Shown here: in pieces, positions 46,671 to 54,459 of the stretch | How the letters are laid out: every line of letters begins with the position of its first letter | How positions within the stretch are numbered: position 1 is the first letter of the stretch | DNA from: Desulfofundulus luciae | Lineage (GTDB): Bacteria; Bacillota; Desulfotomaculia; Desulfotomaculales; Desulfovirgulaceae | Reading direction: 5' to 3' | Assembly (NCBI RefSeq): GCF_030813795.1 | Contig: NZ_JAUSUX010000007.1 | Coordinates: forward strand, 1-64,000 | Length of the DNA: 64,000 nucleotides | Notes under the pieces: model-generated | The model's database searches: none | What the model saw: the letters and a program-made list of their open reading frames with translations, nothing else | What the model was told of the DNA's origin: nothing | Translations under genes and position numbers: made by a program

Positions 46671-47339
46671 ATGGAAGTAAAACGTTGCCTTTGCCTTAAG
46701 GATATTCCCCTTTTTACTGGTGTGGAGAGGGAAACCTTTCGGCCCATTTGCCAGGCTGCTACAAAACGCTATATCCGGAGGGGAGAGGTTCTTTTTTACC
46801 AGGGGGATAAAGTAGATACTGTTTGCCTGGTTAAGGAAGGAAGTTTTAAAATGGTACGGGTAAGCGAAGATGGCCGGGAGACAATTTTGCAAATCATTAC
46901 CCGGGGCGAAACAATCGGTGAAGCTGCTCTGTTTCAGGAAAAATGTCATCCGGCAACTGCCATCGCTCTAGAAGACGCCAAAGTTTGCAGCATCAGCAGA
47001 CGCCTCGTGGAAGAGGTAATCAAAAAAACACCGGATCTGGCGTGGCAGGTTATTGCTAGCTTGGGAAGCCGTCTTTATGCTACCTGGGAGCAGGTAGCCG
47101 AATTAAATTCGCTTACTACCCGGGAGAAAGTGTTAAGTTTATTAATACGGCTGGCCCGGGAACACGGTGAAGTCTGCCCTGAAGGTACGCGTATCAAGCT
47201 CCATCTAACTCAGCAGGAAATAGCTTCCATGGTAGGAGCATCTCGGGTAATGGTGGCACAGGTGCTGAAAGAACTGGCCACGAGTAATTACCTCTACCGG
47301 GAAGAAAAGTACTATGTTTTACGTGATCGATGCTTTTAA
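46671..47339 (+). CDS. Crp/Fnr-family transcription regulator
   Basis: The 222-residue protein has a cyclic-nucleotide-binding-type beta barrel (about 20-130; RGEVLFYQGDKVDTV, GETIGEAALF) and a winged helix at about 150-215 (LTQQEIASMVGASRVMVAQV). Two closely spaced cysteines near the N-terminus (KRCLCLKD) could bind a cluster or sense redox, but the four-cysteine FNR pattern is not seen. The ATG at 46671 has AGGG upstream. Two earlier in-frame ATGs have no ribosome site. Its target genes are unknown. Confidence 0.88.
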   Translation: MEVKRCLCLKDIPLFTGVERETFRPICQAATKRYIRRGEVLFYQGDKVDTVCLVKEGSFKMVRVSEDGRETILQIITRGETIGEAALFQEKCHPATAIALEDAKVCSISRRLVEEVIKKTPDLAWQVIASLGSRLYATWEQVAELNSLTTREKVLSLLIRLAREHGEVCPEGTRIKLHLTQQEIASMVGASRVMVAQVLKELATSNYLYREEKYYVLRDRCF

Positions 47340-47418
47340 ATTTCGTGTGATCAATGTAAAATCTTTTACAGCTCCCTCCCCGGGCAAGTGTTAATATCAA
47401 GTTAAACTTTTTTAAGGG

Positions 47419-47701
47419 GAGGTGAGTAAGAAAAAAGTAGTTGCTCTGCAGGTTGCGGCACGGTTTTGATCCCAGAAATCAAAAAGGTCATGTGGTCGGC
47501 CAAGCAAAGGAAATCCGGGATGATGATACGCTGGTTTTCGGCGTATACAAGATGGTCAAAACCCGCTAAAACCTTTCTAAAAAAGGCTTAATGCAGGTAG
47601 TTGCGGTATCCGGCAAGGTCGGTTACCGCCTGAGCGGAAAAGCATGCGTCAAAGAAAATGAAGTACTGTTCAAGGTAGAAAAAGCCGAAGCATTATTATA
47701 G
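47419..47701 (+). pseudogene. Decayed small frames of unknown family
   Basis: Behind a good ribosome site (GGGGAGG) a GTG frame reads KKKVVALQVAARF and stops. A one-base shift would extend it with QKGHVVGQAKEIRDDDTLVF to a stop at about 47570. A second short frame from 47591 reads VVAVSGKVGYRLSGKACV and ends at 47701. Both look like protein but none is a complete gene. The second has a faint biotin/lipoyl-domain flavour. I do not recognise the family. Confidence 0.4.
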
Positions 47702-47754
47702 GCGGCATTTTTTAGTGATGAAATCTGCGAAATAAGTTTAGGGGGTATTAACCT

Positions 47755-48150
47755 ATGCCTAAGATTACTGAGGAAATGAAGTCCATCATTGAGAGGGAGC
47801 TGTGCTTTATAGTAACTGCTGATAAAACGGGGCAGCCGTCTGCAGCCCCCAAGGCTTCCATGGCGGTGCTAGACCAACAAACCCTAGCGTATGGTGAAGC
47901 GATTGGAAAGCAAACTTACCGGAACTTACTGGAAAACCCCAGAGTTGCCGTAGTGGTTGCCGACCGACAGTCGATGAAAGGCTATCGATTTGTTGGCCGG
48001 GCCGAGTTGATTTTTGAAGGCCCCCTTTATGAACGCTTTGTTGAAGAATTTGCTAAAATGGGTGTGCCCAAGCCCAAAGCAGCAGTAAAAATTTCTATAG
48101 ATGAGATTTATGATCTTTCGGTAAGTAACCCGGGAGAAAAAATCATTTGA
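47755..48150 (+). CDS. Pyridoxamine 5'-phosphate oxidase-like FMN-binding protein
   Basis: The 131-residue protein has the split-barrel flavin-binding fold: FIVTADKTGQPSAAPKASMA at the N-terminus, QTYRNLLENPRVAVVVADRQ in the middle and a GRAELIFEGPLYERF segment. Small members of this family bind FMN or F420 and are of uncertain substrate. Start ATG; the upstream sequence has GGGGG. It is followed by a strong terminator. Confidence 0.88.
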   Translation: MPKITEEMKSIIERELCFIVTADKTGQPSAAPKASMAVLDQQTLAYGEAIGKQTYRNLLENPRVAVVVADRQSMKGYRFVGRAELIFEGPLYERFVEEFAKMGVPKPKAAVKISIDEIYDLSVSNPGEKII

Positions 48151-48169
48151 TTTTTTTATCTAGACTCAT

Positions 48170-48209
48170 AAAGAGAGAACCTTGTTAAAGCAAGGCTCTC
48201 TCTTTCTTT
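48170..48209 (+). terminator. Rho-independent terminator
   Basis: AAAGAGAG and CCTTG pair with CAAGG and CTCTCTTT across a small internal loop, followed by a T-rich stretch. It ends the FMN-protein transcript. Confidence 0.8.
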
Positions 48210-48585
48210 ATATCACCATAAGTCCACCACGGTTTCCTTGAACAAACTTCAGCGCCCTTCCGCCGGGCGTGACCTCGGGGACGAGGCCGAACCTGTTGTC
48301 CACCACCTTCTCCCGGAGCTGGTTGATGAAGATCACAACCGCCCTGTTCTTGGAGACCACCGCCGTCACCTTGCGCATGGCCTGGGATATAAGGCGCGCC
48401 CGGAGCCCCACCTGCACCTCGCCCATCTTCCCCGTCGATCTCGTTTTACGACACCAGGGCGGCCACCGGGTCCACGACCACCACGTCAACGGCGGCGCCC
48501 GTCACCAGCAGGTCGCAGAATTCCAGGGCCTGCTCCCCGTAGTCCGGCTGGGAAACCCAGCCGTAAGCTTTTGCCGCGGGCAAAA
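48208..48585 (-). pseudogene. recA remnant
   Basis: The minus strand encodes the central part of RecA in two frames. The first reads [12 protein letters not shown] and [15 protein letters not shown], then a TAA. After an extra base the second reads [32 protein letters not shown] and [13 protein letters not shown]. These are the Walker B region, loop 1, loop 2 and following core of RecA. The N-terminal P-loop and the C-terminal domain are missing. It cannot make a functional protein. Confidence 0.85.
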
Positions 48586-48591
48586 TTCCCC

Positions 48592-49083
48592 TTAATCCGC
48601 CCCGCACTCCCCGCTCCGGCCGGTCAGTATTTCCAATCCGTGAGAAAGCGCCGGTAAAATCACTTCCAGGCACTCCCTGACCGCCCTGGCACTGCCCGGC
48701 AGGTTGATGATGAGCGTTTGGTGACGGATGCCAGCTACGGCCCGGCTGAGCATGGCCCGGGGAGTCTTCTTGAGGCTTTCGTAGCGCATCGCCTCGGGAA
48801 TACCCGGCACCTCCCGCTCAATAACCGCCCGGGTCGCCTCGGGGGTGTTGTCCCGCGGGCTAAAACCCGTACCCCCGGTAGTTAAAATCAGGTCCAGCTT
48901 CTCCTGATCGACCATTTTAATGAGTATTTCCTTTAAGACATCCAGGTCATCGGGCACAATACGGTAAGACACCACTTTCCCCCCGATGCCGGCCACCATA
49001 TCCCGGATTACCTGCGCGCTCTTATCCTCCCGTTCACCCCGGGAGCCCTTGTCACTGGCCGTAAGAATACCTACACGCCACAT
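48592..49083 (-). CDS. mogA: Molybdopterin adenylyltransferase (MogA/MoaB family)
   Basis: The 163-residue protein activates molybdopterin by adenylation before metal insertion. The family motifs are visible: [19 protein letters not shown] at the start, [18 protein letters not shown] around the substrate site, and [20 protein letters not shown] near the end. The ATG at 49083 has GGAGGTG six bases upstream; an upstream in-frame ATG is less likely. It belongs to the cofactor genes that continue to 62 kb, and is divergent from fdhD. Confidence 0.93.
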   Translation of the reverse strand: MWRVGILTASDKGSRGEREDKSAQVIRDMVAGIGGKVVSYRIVPDDLDVLKEILIKMVDQEKLDLILTTGGTGFSPRDNTPEATRAVIEREVPGIPEAMRYESLKKTPRAMLSRAVAGIRHQTLIINLPGSARAVRECLEVILPALSHGLEILTGRSGECGAD

Positions 49084-49242
49084 GGCCAACACCTCCAACT
49101 TAAGTATAACAAGCTGCCCACGAAAAGGTCCGTACCGGGGACATTCACGAAAACGACTGCCGTCTAAGTAGTTATGCGCCTTTAAGTGGTTGAAGTATGA
49201 CGTATAAAAGAGTAAAATGGGACAGTAAAGGAGGTAAACCCC

Positions 49243-50034
49243 ATGGTCTTACCCAAAACCACCACCGTAACCATAAAAAAAGTAACCGGTCATCATACAG
49301 CGGTTATCGAAGATCAGGTGATCAGAGAAGTACCGGTAACCCTATTTTTGAATGATGAGGAACTGGTTACCCTGGTCTGTTCGCCGGATCACCTGGAAGA
49401 GCTGGCAGTGGGTTTTTTATGCTCTGAAGGGATCCTCCAGAGGCGTACGGACTTAATGGGTGTCTTTATCCGCCCCGAGGAAGGATTGATTTGGGTGGAA
49501 ACTTCAAGACCGGTTCCAGGCCGGAAGAACTTTTTAAAGCGCTACATCACCACCTGCTGCGGCCGGGGTCGTACCTCCTTTTATTTTATCAATGATGCCC
49601 GGGGTATATCACCGGTAACCTCATCCCTGATCATCAGGGCCGACTCAATACTTAACTTCGCCCGGGAGCTGGAAGAAGCAGCCGCCATGTTTCAATCCAC
49701 CGGCGGTACCCATGGAGCAGCCCTGTACTCTCAGAACGAACGCCTGCTGTTTTATGAGGATATCGGCCGGCATAATGCCGTGGATAAGATCTTTGGCCGC
49801 GCCTTTTTGGACGATATGGACTTAAGGGATAAACTGCTGGTTTTCAGCGGCCGCGTTTCTTCGGAAATCCTGATCAAGGTGGCCCGCATGGGTATCCCCA
49901 TTCTCATTGCCCGGGGCGCACCCACCGACCTGGCCCTGGAAATGGCCAAAGCGGTGGGCATCACCGTGGTAGGATTTGCCCGGGACGACAGAATGAACAT
50001 ATATACCCATGGTGAACGGGTTATCGTGCCGTAG
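49243..50034 (+). CDS. fdhD: Formate dehydrogenase accessory sulfurtransferase FdhD
   Basis: FdhD delivers sulfur to the molybdenum/tungsten cofactor of formate dehydrogenases. The 263-residue protein shows the cysteine motif in the form TTCCGRGR instead of the CGxCG of enteric bacteria, plus GGTHGAALY, EDIGRHNAVDKI and the GRVSSEI and GAPTDLALEMA segments. AAGGAGG lies before the ATG. No formate dehydrogenase gene is in the window, so its client is elsewhere. Confidence 0.95.
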   Translation: MVLPKTTTVTIKKVTGHHTAVIEDQVIREVPVTLFLNDEELVTLVCSPDHLEELAVGFLCSEGILQRRTDLMGVFIRPEEGLIWVETSRPVPGRKNFLKRYITTCCGRGRTSFYFINDARGISPVTSSLIIRADSILNFARELEEAAAMFQSTGGTHGAALYSQNERLLFYEDIGRHNAVDKIFGRAFLDDMDLRDKLLVFSGRVSSEILIKVARMGIPILIARGAPTDLALEMAKAVGITVVGFARDDRMNIYTHGERVIVP

Positions 50035-50229
50035 CTAAAAGCAACCCAGCTCGCAGGCCTTAATTTTAATGCCCAGGGCGTCGCAGGCCGCCCCCACCAC
50101 CCGTACCGGTACGTTAAGTTCCCCGGCCAGCCGTCGTGCGGCCGTGCAGGTCAGCCGGCCGTCAACCGCTGCCTGTTTTACGGCTTCCAGAACCCGCGGT
50201 TCCACGGAAGTATCCTTTTTTTCTTTCAC
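50035..50229 (-). CDS. Small conserved protein with a CELGCF end
   Basis: A 64-residue protein from a GTG at 50229 with GGGAGG seven bases before. It has a helix-turn-helix-like middle (AAVDGRLTCTAARRLAGELNV) and ends IKACELGCF. Short proteins of this kind lie next to molybdenum cofactor genes in related genomes as far as I recall, but no function is assigned. The longer open frame to 50433 has no protein-like upstream part. It converges with fdhD and ends just after it. Confidence 0.65.
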   Translation of the reverse strand: MKEKKDTSVEPRVLEAVKQAAVDGRLTCTAARRLAGELNVPVRVVGAACDALGIKIKACELGCF

Positions 50230-50314
50230 ATTTTCGCCTCCCTGCCATTGGGTCGAATTAACGGACAGATTAAAACCAGGCACCGGCACCGGGCCTGGTT
50301 TTAACATTCCGCCT

Positions 50315-50608
50315 TTAAGCAGGAACAATAGCACCCAGCTTGCACTTTGCCAGGCACTCGCCGCAGCGGATACACAGGGCCTGGTCAATGGAATGGGGTT
50401 CCTTTTTATTGCCCGAGATGGCGCCTGTTTCACAGGCCTTGGTGCACATCTGGCAACCCTTGCATTTTCCCGGATCCACTTTTAAAGGCGGAATCTCCAC
50501 GCCCGCAGACGCAGCGGCATCTTTGACTTTGGTTCCCGGCGGCACTACAAACTGGACACCGTTTAAAGTAATGACCACCTCTTTTTGTTGTTTTTGGGCT
50601 TCGGCCAT
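50315..50608 (-). CDS. Two-cluster 4Fe-4S ferredoxin with an N-terminal extension
   Basis: The 97-residue protein begins at the ATG at 50608 with GGAG near upstream. An N-terminal ubiquitin-like stretch (EVVITLNGVQFVVPPGTKV, about 9-30) precedes a bacterial ferredoxin domain with two CxxCxxCxxxC sets (KCKGCQMCTKACETGAI and LCIRCGECLAKCKLGAI). It would carry electrons for an oxidoreductase. Its place next to fdhD and the tungstate genes points to a formate dehydrogenase or AOR partner. Confidence 0.88.
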   Translation of the reverse strand: MAEAQKQQKEVVITLNGVQFVVPPGTKVKDAAASAGVEIPPLKVDPGKCKGCQMCTKACETGAISGNKKEPHSIDQALCIRCGECLAKCKLGAIVPA

Positions 50609-50904
50609 CCTCTCCAACTCCCTTGTGAGAAATTTATCTTTATTACATTTTACTTCTACAAATGGACGACCGATCCCTGCCGCCGCGGGCAAATTTTATG
50701 AACACTATTTCTTCTGCCCGGTCATTTTTTGTGAACATCGTCCCGAACAAGCCCGGCGCCCTTAACGGGCGACACCTTTTTAGCCGGGAGGCAGGCCCGT
50801 GGGTTTTAGTGGTTAAAAAATTATTCCTTCGGGAGGATTTCTTTTCATTCCCTCGAATAAGTATTATGTCCTGTAGCAACTTGCAATAGGACAATATAAC
50901 AACC

Positions 50905-51001
50905 GTTCTCCGAGCCCGATTACCTGTGGCCAGGGCTATGGTTTTCGGGCCGGCAGGGTATACCGGGAAACTGGTATGCCTCCCAGTGCGGAAAGGAGAA
51001 C
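50905..51001 (+). ncRNA. Moco-type (molybdenum/tungsten cofactor) riboswitch
   Basis: A closing stem GTTCTCC/GGAGAAC (50905-50911, 50995-51001) surrounds the conserved Moco RNA elements: CTCCGAGC at the 5' side, TGGCCAGGGC in the first arm, and GCCTCCCAG then GCGGAAAGG at the 3' side. It is followed by an intrinsic terminator whose arm competes with the closing stem, and by the tungstate transporter genes. The assignment rests on pattern recall, not on a covariance search. Confidence 0.8.
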
Positions 51002-51026
51002 ACTGCCAAGCTTTTAAGGGGTAGGC

Positions 51027-51060
51027 CTGTGTTCTGTTTCCCGCAGAACACAGTTTTTTT
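51027..51060 (+). terminator. Riboswitch-controlled terminator
   Basis: CTGTGTTCTG (51027-51036) pairs with CAGAACACAG (51044-51053), followed by seven T residues. GTGTTCT in its first arm can instead pair with AGAACAC at 50997-51003, which overlaps the riboswitch closing stem. That gives an antiterminator when the riboswitch is unbound. Confidence 0.85.
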
Positions 51061-51096
51061 CTGCAGACGTATAACCACCTGGCCGCCCGGAAAATG

Positions 51097-51134
51097 GCTG
51101 TGCTTCTGCCTTTTCGCCAGAGCACAGCTTTTTT
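51097..51134 (+). terminator. Second tandem terminator
   Basis: GCTGTGC with TCTG pairs with CAGA and GCACAGC across one bulged T, followed by six T residues. Its arms resemble those of the first terminator. Confidence 0.75.
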
Positions 51135-51270
51135 GTTTTGGAACAGGCCTTGAGGTCCCTGCGCAGGCTGCGAATTCAATTTTGTATGGCCTGTCCTTAA
51201 GGCAGTCAGGAGGTGAGAGAGGCGATCTTTGAAACTTGTTGCCGGCGCGGAGGATATGAGTAAGCGGGGA

Positions 51271-51366
51271 CCCAGCACTCACTGGAATACTAGCTCTTCC
51301 CAAAACCTGATTTGTCAGTTAAACCTGAAACACCGGAAGCAGAGTCATATTGTGGTGAGTGCTGGG
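51271..51366 (+). other. Long-range inverted repeat in the tupA leader
   Basis: CCCAGCACTCAC (51271-51282) pairs perfectly with GTGAGTGCTGGG (51355-51366) across 72 bases, ending about 70 bases before tupA. A GGAGG-ATG frame inside (from 51256) is not convincing as a gene. It could be a structured mRNA leader. Confidence 0.6.
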
Positions 51367-51435
51367 CCGTGCCTTATGCGGATTAACTGAACACTTACCT
51401 TTGAAACAATCCAATACCTGAAGAGGTGAATGACA

Positions 51436-52329
51436 ATGTTTAAGCGAATTCTTACCCCTGTATTAACCCTTCTCCTTGCGCTCATGCTTATTGCAGGCTG
51501 CTCTTCCAATACCGCACGGGAAAAAGCAAAACAGGGACAGCCGGCCCAGGAAAAACCGCAAAAACAGGACGTAATTCTTGCCACCACCACCAGCACTCAG
51601 GACAGCGGTCTCCTGGATGTACTTATTCCCGAATTTGAAAAGAAAACCGGTTATAAAGTGAAAACCATTGCCGTGGGCACGGGACAGGCCCTGGAAATGG
51701 GCAAAAAAGGTGAAGCGGACGTGCTGCTGGTGCACGCCCCCAAAGCAGAAAAGGAACTGGTAGACAGCGGCGTTGGCATCAACTACCGGCTGGTAATGCA
51801 CAACGACTTTGTGGTGGTCGGCCCGGAAAATGACCCGGCCGGAGTCAAGTCGGCCAAAAACACTGTGGAAGCCTTTAAGAAAATCGCCCAAACCCAGAGC
51901 ACCTTTGTTTCCCGCGGGGATGAATCTGGCACCCACAAGAAAGAAAAAGACATCTGGAAAGAAGCCGGCATTACCCCCGGCGGCAAATGGTACCAGGAAG
52001 CCGGCACGGGCATGGGCAATACTCTGAACATTGCCTCGGAAAAGGGAGGCTATACCCTCAGTGACCGGGCAACCTACCTGGCCAACCAGAAACACCTGAA
52101 GTTGAAAATTTTGTACGAGGGAGATAAAACCCTGCTGAACATCTATCACGTGATGCAGGTCAACCCGGAAAAGTTCAGTAAGGTCAATGCCGAAGGTGCA
52201 AAGGCCTTTGTTGACTTCATGGTTTCACCTGAAACCCAGCAGATCATCGGCAAGTTCGGGGTAGACAAGTACGGCCAGCCGTTGTTCTTCCCCGATGCCG
52301 GTAAAAAGGAAGAAGAACTGGGGAAGTAG
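51436..52329 (+). CDS. tupA: Tungstate ABC transporter substrate-binding lipoprotein
   Basis: The 297-residue protein is exported and lipid-anchored: lipobox LIAGC near residue 22 (ALMLIAGCSS). The mature part has the TupA signature ATTTSTQDSGLLD, then GTGQALEMGKKGEADVLLVH and SRGDESGTHKKEK, which line the oxyanion site and distinguish it from ModA. The ATG at 51436 is eight bases after AAGAGGTG; an ATG at 51430 is too close. Upstream lie the Moco riboswitch and terminators, which should link uptake to cofactor level. Confidence 0.95.
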   Translation: MFKRILTPVLTLLLALMLIAGCSSNTAREKAKQGQPAQEKPQKQDVILATTTSTQDSGLLDVLIPEFEKKTGYKVKTIAVGTGQALEMGKKGEADVLLVHAPKAEKELVDSGVGINYRLVMHNDFVVVGPENDPAGVKSAKNTVEAFKKIAQTQSTFVSRGDESGTHKKEKDIWKEAGITPGGKWYQEAGTGMGNTLNIASEKGGYTLSDRATYLANQKHLKLKILYEGDKTLLNIYHVMQVNPEKFSKVNAEGAKAFVDFMVSPETQQIIGKFGVDKYGQPLFFPDAGKKEEELGK

Positions 52330-52344
52330 GATAGGTATAAAACC

Positions 52345-52388
52345 GCCCGCCCTGCCTTAAACCCTTTAACCATAAATGCAGGGCGGGC
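52345..52388 (+). terminator. Intercistronic hairpin between tupA and tupC
   Basis: GCCCGCCCTGC pairs perfectly with GCAGGGCGGGC (11 bp, 22-nt loop), 16 bases past tupA. It has no clear U tract; it may reduce read-through or protect the tupA mRNA. Confidence 0.6.
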
Positions 52389-52445
52389 TCCTTAAGCTTT
52401 GCGTTAATTAAGTATGGAGCAGATCTTAGAAGTGAGGATCATCCA

Positions 52446-53192
52446 GTGAATAACACTATCTTAGAAGTGCACAATCTACAGTTCAAACGGGGAAACCGGG
52501 AAATTTTAAATATCGATCATTTTGCCCTTTACGAGAGGGAAACCATCGCCCTGATCGGGGCAAATGGAGCCGGCAAAAGCACCCTGTTGCAGGTAATGGC
52601 CCTTTTATTAAAACCAACCCGCGGAACCGTGGAATTCCGGGGCGTACCGGCCACCCCCCGAAATGCCCTGGCCATTCGCCGGCGCATGGCCGTGGTGTTC
52701 CAGGAACCGCTTCTTTTAAATACCACGGTCTATGAGAATGTAGCCACAGGACTGAAGCTGCGGGGGGTTCCCCAGGGGGAAATGAAAAAAAGGGTAGACC
52801 GCTGGCTCGAACTGCTGGGCATCGCCCACCTGGCCGGGCGCCGTTCCCACCAGCTCTCGGGGGGAGAAGCCCAGAGGGTCAGCCTGGCCCGGGCCTTTGC
52901 CCTGGAACCGGATGTTTTGTTCCTGGACGAACCCTTTTCCGCCCTGGACTTCCCCACCCGCCTGTCCCTGCTCAATGAACTGGACAGGCTTTTAAAAGAC
53001 ACGGGGATTGCTGCTATTTTTGTAACCCATGATTTTTCGGAGGTGCCCTACCTCACCGACCGGGTGGCCGTGCTCAAAAACGGCCGCCTGGTCAAAACAG
53101 GCACCTTCGAGGAAATATTTAAAGTAAAACCCCGGCGGGAAAACTACATTACATCCCTTTACCGGGTTTTTGAAAGCGACGCGGCGGGGTAA
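52446..53192 (+). CDS. tupC: Tungstate ABC transporter ATP-binding protein
   Basis: This 248-residue ATPase has the Walker A GANGAGKSTLLQ (near residue 37), the signature LSGGEAQRVSLARA, Walker B VLFLDEPFSALD and the switch His in VTHDFSEV. It powers tungstate uptake with TupA and TupB. Start: ATG/GTG context at 52446 (GTGAATAACACT) after an upstream GAGGAT. It follows tupA directly. The permease tupB is not between them but at 57716-58420 on the other strand. Confidence 0.92.
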   Translation: MNNTILEVHNLQFKRGNREILNIDHFALYERETIALIGANGAGKSTLLQVMALLLKPTRGTVEFRGVPATPRNALAIRRRMAVVFQEPLLLNTTVYENVATGLKLRGVPQGEMKKRVDRWLELLGIAHLAGRRSHQLSGGEAQRVSLARAFALEPDVLFLDEPFSALDFPTRLSLLNELDRLLKDTGIAAIFVTHDFSEVPYLTDRVAVLKNGRLVKTGTFEEIFKVKPRRENYITSLYRVFESDAAG

Positions 53193-53253
53193 AGCCAACT
53201 AGTATCCTGCCTGGACTCATCCACAGGTGCCGGCCCAAATACCGGCGTGATGA

Positions 53254-53279
53254 CCTCAAGAGGATATAAACTCTTGAGG
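53254..53279. terminator. Terminator between convergent tupC and the lar fragment
   Basis: CCTCAAGAG pairs with CTCTTGAGG (9 bp, 8-nt loop), followed by TTTCAATT. Confidence 0.7.
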
Positions 53280-53281
53280 TT

Positions 53282-54370
53282 TCAATTATGTCCATGATGG
53301 TTGGGCAACCCATGTAATTGACCGCCGGGTAAGGCAAGGTTAATGGTATTTTTACAATTATCCTGAGCTTCTCCGATGATCACGCGCAGCAGGTTGGGGT
53401 GCTTAAAAGTTTTCTTTCCGGCCCCGTAACCAACCCGGAAAACGGTCATGGGGGGCATTTCCCCAAAGTCGTTGCCCAGGGTGGCCGCCAGGGCGGCCCC
53501 CGTTGGCGTCACCAGTTCGCCGTCAACGCCGGCCCCGTAGACCGGCACTTTCCTTTCAGATAGAATCTCCAGCGTGGCCGGGGCAGGCGACGGGATCAGC
53601 CCGTGCATGCAGCGAATAAGCCCCCTTCCCATGGGCAGGGGTGAAACGATGACTTTTTCCACGCCCAGCAGATGCAGCCCGAGCACGGTGCCCACCACGT
53701 CGATGATGGCATCTACCGCACCCACCTCGTGAAAGTGAATGCGCTCGGGGGTTGTATCGTGCACCCTGGCTTCAGCCCGGGCCAGGCAGTGGAATACCGC
53801 TTTGCTTTTCTCTTTCACCTCTTCGGGCAGGGAGCTTTGGGCAATTATTTCCTCAATATCCTTCAAATGCCTGTCTGGCTGGCCGTGGGCGTCCACGTCT
53901 ACAAAGAAGTTAATAGCCGATATGCCACCCTGCTTCACTTTTTCCAGGCGCAACCGGTAACCTTCCACCAGCAGTTTTTTTAATTCCCCGGCCAGATGTT
54001 CGAAATCCACCCCCGCGCCAATCAACGCACCGAGGCACATATCACCGCTAATGCCGGAAAAACAATCAAAGTACGCTACTCTCACATTCAGACCCCCACC
54101 ATCTTCATAAACCTCCCGGCCGGGCCGGGTGGCCAGAACGGTCCGGTTGTCCCCGCAAAGCCTCTGCACAATCTCCACTACTTGTTCCGTGGTTTTGCCC
54201 TGGCAGAAAACCAATTCCGGGAAACCCTTGCGCAGGGCCCGGTGGTGATCCACCTTGGCAAACCCGAGGTCTTCAAAGGGCAGTGTCTTGAGCCTGTCCA
54301 AAGCCGCATCCACTTTCAGGCGGCCGCTCTGCACATCCTCCAGCAATAGACGTAATTCATCTTTAGTCAT
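53282..54370 (-). CDS. larB-larC deletion fusion (nickel-pincer cofactor genes)
   Basis: The 362-residue frame is a composite. Residues 1 to about 93 match the N-terminus of LarB (pyridinium carboxylase: LEDVQSGRLKVDAALDRL, DHHRALRKGFPELVFCQGKT, TVLATR...EVYE). From about residue 95 it continues as LarC from its own start (VRVAYFDCFSGISGDMCLGA, HEVGAVDAIIDVVG, GELVTPTGAALAATL). A ribosome-site-like GGTGGGGGT and a GTG sit at the junction, as if a deletion removed most of larB up to the larC leader. The LarC part ends after the LarC1 portion. The LarC2 part (ETNIDDM) is missing downstream. Probably not functional as a complete pathway. Confidence 0.75.
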   Translation of the reverse strand: MTKDELRLLLEDVQSGRLKVDAALDRLKTLPFEDLGFAKVDHHRALRKGFPELVFCQGKTTEQVVEIVQRLCGDNRTVLATRPGREVYEDGGGLNVRVAYFDCFSGISGDMCLGALIGAGVDFEHLAGELKKLLVEGYRLRLEKVKQGGISAINFFVDVDAHGQPDRHLKDIEEIIAQSSLPEEVKEKSKAVFHCLARAEARVHDTTPERIHFHEVGAVDAIIDVVGTVLGLHLLGVEKVIVSPLPMGRGLIRCMHGLIPSPAPATLEILSERKVPVYGAGVDGELVTPTGAALAATLGNDFGEMPPMTVFRVGYGAGKKTFKHPNLLRVIIGEAQDNCKNTINLALPGGQLHGLPNHHGHN

Positions 54371-54459
54371 TCATCCTTCTCCCCTGAAAGAAGGCCGGAT
54401 AAATATGGATACCGGCCCGGAATTATATCCCTGGAACATGGTCGTATCAAGATTGCCTC

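Noticed and set aside
50643-51303. Minus-strand frames of 127-211 codons opposite the Moco riboswitch
   Set aside because: They are antisense to the riboswitch and terminators and have no recognisable domains or start signals.
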